Assembly: GCF_039543185.1 (NCBI RefSeq)
Contig: NZ_BAABJG010000022.1
Span: forward strand, 1 to 64,000
Direction: 5' to 3'
From: Paenibacillus_S vulneris
GTDB lineage: Bacteria > Bacillota > Bacilli > Paenibacillales > NBRC-103111
Length of the DNA stretch: 64,000 nucleotides
The stretch's first letter is position 1. The number at the start of each line of letters is the position of its first letter. The position numbers and the translations under genes are program-made. Positions 61,326 to 64,000 of the stretch are shown here, piece after piece. Below the pieces are notes generated by a model that was given only the letters and a program-made list of their open reading frames with translations, was not told the DNA's origin and searched no databases.

Positions 61326-61359
61326 GAAGGGAACACGGCCATGACGTCGTGTTCCCTTC
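61326..61359. terminator. Convergent terminator between speA and the HAD gene
   Basis: GAAGGGAACACG pairs with CGTGTTCCCTTC (12 bp); the T runs are short. Confidence 0.7.
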
Positions 61360-61374
61360 CTTTATATCCCGTCC

Positions 61375-62181
61375 TTACACTTGAGATTCCAGCCATTCGA
61401 TCACATCTGCGACGGCATGCTCATTATGATGCTTGCAGGACCGATTGCTTACTTCCACAAGCGATGGATGCGCATTGGCTACGGCAACGCCGACCCCTGC
61501 TCTGCGAAGCATCTCCAGATCATTTAAATGGTCTCCCATCGCAATACAGCGAGAACGTTCGATTCCCGTCATGCTTATAAGCTCTTCCAAGGCATGACCC
61601 TTGGTCGTTTCTGCCGGTAATATTTCCAGGTATTTGTCGTCAGACCGCACCCAGGTAAAATGGTCGCTGAATTGCTGAACATAGCTTTCCACCTCATCCA
61701 GATGCTCCGGCTCCCAAGCAAGAAGTACCTTCAACCATGGATCTGTCAGCTGATGCATGTCTTCAGTCAACGGTCTCCTGAAATTCTCCATTCGCCGATG
61801 ATGCTCTGTCATTCGGTTCTCGCGAAGAAAGAACGGATCGCTGCCGCAGTACACCTCTACGCCAATCTCAGGAAATTGCCGCATAACCTGCTCCAGCACC
61901 GGCATCACGGTTCTGTCCAGCGTACGCTGCCAGACGACCTTGTCCGTCGAGAAATCGTAAATCACGGAGCCGTTATATAATATGGCCGGCGCACCAATAG
62001 GCAGAACATCGGCGAAGCGCTTTACCGAGCCTGCAATTCTTCCTGTTGCTAATGTAAAGAGTCCGCCTTCTGCAACGAATCGTTCGATCGCACTCCTATT
62101 TTCTTCACTAATTGATTTGCTGCTGTCCAATAAAGTACCGTCCATATCGCTTACCAGCAAATAGCCTTCAAATCGTTTCAT
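61375..62181 (-). CDS. HAD-superfamily phosphatase, Cof/YidA type
   Basis: 268 residues, cytoplasmic, Mg2+-dependent. Motif I DMDGTLLD (12-19), motif II near LATGR, C2b cap, and C-terminal MGDHLNDLEMLRRAGVGVAVANA (motif IV region). Such enzymes dephosphorylate sugar phosphates or FMN; substrate unknown. Single gene between convergent speA and DUF1885. Confidence 0.92.
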   Translation of the reverse strand: MKRFEGYLLVSDMDGTLLDSSKSISEENRSAIERFVAEGGLFTLATGRIAGSVKRFADVLPIGAPAILYNGSVIYDFSTDKVVWQRTLDRTVMPVLEQVMRQFPEIGVEVYCGSDPFFLRENRMTEHHRRMENFRRPLTEDMHQLTDPWLKVLLAWEPEHLDEVESYVQQFSDHFTWVRSDDKYLEILPAETTKGHALEELISMTGIERSRCIAMGDHLNDLEMLRRAGVGVAVANAHPSLVEVSNRSCKHHNEHAVADVIEWLESQV

Positions 62182-62338
62182 TCCTGCGGTCTCCTCTCCC
62201 TGCTTCTAACATGTTGATAGTTTCTCCATAATGATACAATGCTTGATCATATTGTCAATCCAACCTTGAAATGCTATGATGGTCTTATTATGATTGTGAA
62301 ACCCTTTCCAGTCCATCTTACAGGCAGGTGTATCGGTT

Positions 62339-62758
62339 ATGGCTCAAAGCGCTTATATAAAGTTTGTAGAAGGCTCCACCGTTTCTTCCGTAACTTTGGA
62401 TGAATTGAAAGATCAATTGCTGCATTACAAAGAGCAGCTGAATCTCACCGGCAAGCAGCTGGGGTGGGATTATGAAGATGCCGGTTTCCCGTACAGCATA
62501 GAGTCCAAGCCCGAAGGCGAGGGCAAATGGTTTTACCTCAAAGGCAAGAACGCCTTGTACAAATATATCGTCATGGGGTCAGGCAAAGACCAGCATACGG
62601 ATCAGGAACGGCACTATATTCAAGTCGTTCTTCCAGACGATTGTACGCATGGGGACAAATCCAAGGGCAACGAGTTTTGTAAATATTTAGCCAAGCTTTG
62701 GAAAGCCGAGCTTCATCTATTCAATGGACGTATTATGTACTTCAATCCGCGCAAGTAA
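62339..62758 (+). CDS. DUF1885 family protein
   Basis: 139 residues, soluble, with the DUF1885-like beginning AQSAYIKFVEGSTVSSVTLDEL and KWFYLKGKNALYKYIVMG. The crystal structure of a Geobacillus relative is known, but not the function. CAGGTG precedes the ATG. Single gene with only a weak terminator-like hairpin (62784-62818) downstream. Confidence 0.75.
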   Translation: MAQSAYIKFVEGSTVSSVTLDELKDQLLHYKEQLNLTGKQLGWDYEDAGFPYSIESKPEGEGKWFYLKGKNALYKYIVMGSGKDQHTDQERHYIQVVLPDDCTHGDKSKGNEFCKYLAKLWKAELHLFNGRIMYFNPRK

Positions 62759-62876
62759 TTCCCGTCCTAGCGTGACTGTGTGTAAAGCTCCCCTCATGAA
62801 CTGGGGAGGCTGCTTTGAGTGGATTCATGTAAAACGGCAAGGCTTCCTTTCCAATTTCATAAACACTACAATGTTA

Positions 62877-62907
62877 AAAAACCTTCTTGCTTCGGCAAGA
62901 AGGTTTT
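62877..62907 (-). terminator. Terminator of the DUF1292 gene
   Basis: AAACCTTCTTGC pairs with GCAAGAAGGTTT around a 4-base loop, followed by a T run on the minus strand. Confidence 0.88.
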
Positions 62908-62912
62908 GCTCA

Positions 62913-63212
62913 TTATTCGTTTGCTTGCTCTTCAATAATCTGATTGTAAATCTGAACCACGCGGTCCCATTCTTCCTCGTCCTCGATGCTGGCGAGATAA
63001 GCCTCGTCATCTTCTTCCTCGATTCGGAAAATAACCCCGTCCGCTTCCGGATCATTGCGGTCCAGCAAGACTGCATAAGGCTGGTCGCTTGCCTCAAACG
63101 TATATACCATAACCATTTCATGCTCAACGCCGTCTTTATCTGTTACGATAAAAATATCGTCTTCGTGATCGTGGTCATGATCACAGTTCTCATCGTGTAT
63201 GTGATCGCTCAT
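62913..63212 (-). CDS. DUF1292 family protein with His-rich N-terminus
   Basis: 99 residues. The C-terminal two-thirds (from about 20) match DUF1292 (YrzB-like): IFIVTDKDGVEHEMVMVYTFE, then YAVLLDRND and EDEEEWDRVVQIYN. The first 18 residues carry seven His/Asp clusters (HIHDENCDHDHDHEDD), likely metal-binding. Such proteins often lie beside yrvK/yrrL genes; here it is alone. Function unknown. Confidence 0.85.
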   Translation of the reverse strand: MSDHIHDENCDHDHDHEDDIFIVTDKDGVEHEMVMVYTFEASDQPYAVLLDRNDPEADGVIFRIEEEDDEAYLASIEDEEEWDRVVQIYNQIIEEQANE

Positions 63213-63309
63213 GGGAAAACCTCATTTCATCTAAATTAGTCATCCCTCGTATGGTAACACGTTTCGTAGGTTGAGGTCAATGTAAGGCAGCTTGGCCTTC
63301 GGGTTTCCT

Positions 63310-63930
63310 TTACTCGGATACGATGACCTTCTCGGAAACGTCCGTGTACTCTCCGTCTTCATCCAGCTTGATGGAGAATTTGATCTTGTAATCCCCCGCC
63401 TCGTTGAAAGAAACCGAGAACGGCCACGGGTACCAGAAGTTTTCCTTTTGCCCGTTGACGATTTTCTCGTGGGCCGGCACCGCTTCTTTACCGCTAGGTG
63501 TTACTATGGAAATTTTGAAAGAGTAAAATGGCGTCTTCAAGCTGTCCACTTGAGCAAAGACGGCAAAATCAATCTTTTTCCCCTTTGGCACCCGTCCAAA
63601 CGGAGACTTTACCGAGTAATCGTCGTTCACTTTTTCCGCTACGAACATATGAACGTTAGGCTTAAAGACGGATACGGTCTTGGTAGTGTCGTCCCAACGA
63701 ACTAGCGATTGCAGCGAGTCGGATAAAGCGCGAACCGGCAAAACCGCATTGCCTTTAATCAAAAAGGCCGGAGTCTCGTTATCTTTGAACTGCTTTTCCA
63801 CATCATTCACTACCAATTTGATCTTGCTGAAGCCCTCATAGTCGCCCCATATTGAACTGGCCATAGCCCCCGTTGCTCCGAAGAGTGATAAAGAGAGCAC
63901 CAGCGTTAGCATCCGCGGTACTTTAAACAT
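63310..63930 (-). CDS. Secreted stalk-domain protein
   Basis: 206 residues with a signal peptide (cleavage near GAMAS) and a copper amine oxidase N-like stalk domain (about 30-90: IKLVVNDVEKQFKD, LPVRALSDSL, LVRWDDTTKTVSV). The remaining C-terminal domain is beta-rich, unassigned, possibly Ig-like (KIDFAVFAQVDSLKTPFYSF; AGDYKIKFSIKLDEDGEY). ATG at 63930 with GGAGG 8 nt before. Second stalk-domain protein of the window. Confidence 0.82.
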   Translation of the reverse strand: MFKVPRMLTLVLSLSLFGATGAMASSIWGDYEGFSKIKLVVNDVEKQFKDNETPAFLIKGNAVLPVRALSDSLQSLVRWDDTTKTVSVFKPNVHMFVAEKVNDDYSVKSPFGRVPKGKKIDFAVFAQVDSLKTPFYSFKISIVTPSGKEAVPAHEKIVNGQKENFWYPWPFSVSFNEAGDYKIKFSIKLDEDGEYTDVSEKVIVSE

Positions 63931-64000
63931 TCCAGCAACCTCCATCGTGTCTTGTACTTTGTTCTATATGCTTATACTCCGATCGGTGGAAAGAGTTGCG

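Overview
The window looks like a chromosomal segment of a spore-forming, low-to-mid GC Firmicute of the Bacillales, most likely Paenibacillus or a close relative. The reasons are strong AGGAGG ribosome-binding sites, frequent TTG starts, two T-box leaders, CcpA with cre-like sites, spore-coat genes, SLH domains and a Bacillus-type neighbourhood (rpsD, tyrS, acsA/acuA/acuC, ccpA, ylaN near ftsW). I see no rRNA, tRNA, prophage, transposase or CRISPR array. About 59 protein genes are supported. Many longer reading frames opposite them are shadows.

Layout. 0-7 kb: a T-box-controlled type-2 isoleucyl-tRNA synthetase, a Gfo/Idh/MocA oxidoreductase, a CBS-pair protein and an M20 amidohydrolase. 7-15 kb: YugN-like protein, FtsW, Asp23/Gls24 protein, an atypical SDR, a Ca2+/H+ antiporter, YlaN, an HPr-like protein without the His15 loop, an M29 aminopeptidase, a TVP38 membrane protein, and rpsD with its leader. 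15-27 kb: T-box-controlled tyrS, a class A PBP with FN3 domains, acsA divergent from acuA-acuC, glyQS-mtnN and ccpA. 27-34 kb: a zinc-finger-like protein, a PTS pair (EIICBA plus enzyme I) with a PfpI/DJ-1 gene, two CotF-like genes and a three-repeat protein. 34-38 kb: aroA, C39-like protease, CoA-binding protein, thiE, rhodanese and aroK.

38.5-44.8 kb holds the most interesting unit: a LacI regulator, a LarA-superfamily (nickel-pincer) protein, gluconokinase, a UxuB-like SDR and 6-phosphogluconate dehydrogenase, all on the minus strand. Read as a pathway, this could carry fructuronate to mannonate, gluconate, 6-phosphogluconate and ribulose-5-phosphate, bypassing KDG. The 14-base operator-like sequence in its promoter recurs exactly in the promoter of the Gfo/Idh gene 40 kb away, which suggests one regulon.

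45-64 kb: two stalk-domain secreted proteins, an SsuABC/TauABC-type ABC transporter, an intracellular heparinase II/III-family protein with an SDR, a LysR regulator, a zinc alcohol dehydrogenase with a helically phased CTTAA array upstream, YktB-like protein, a secreted repeat protein, a fusion of a c-type cytochrome to SLH domains, an MFS exporter, an arginine/lysine decarboxylase, a HAD phosphatase and DUF1885 and DUF1292 proteins. Start codons were chosen by Shine-Dalgarno spacing and often differ from the longest reading frame. All family calls are from reading the sequence; no database search was run.
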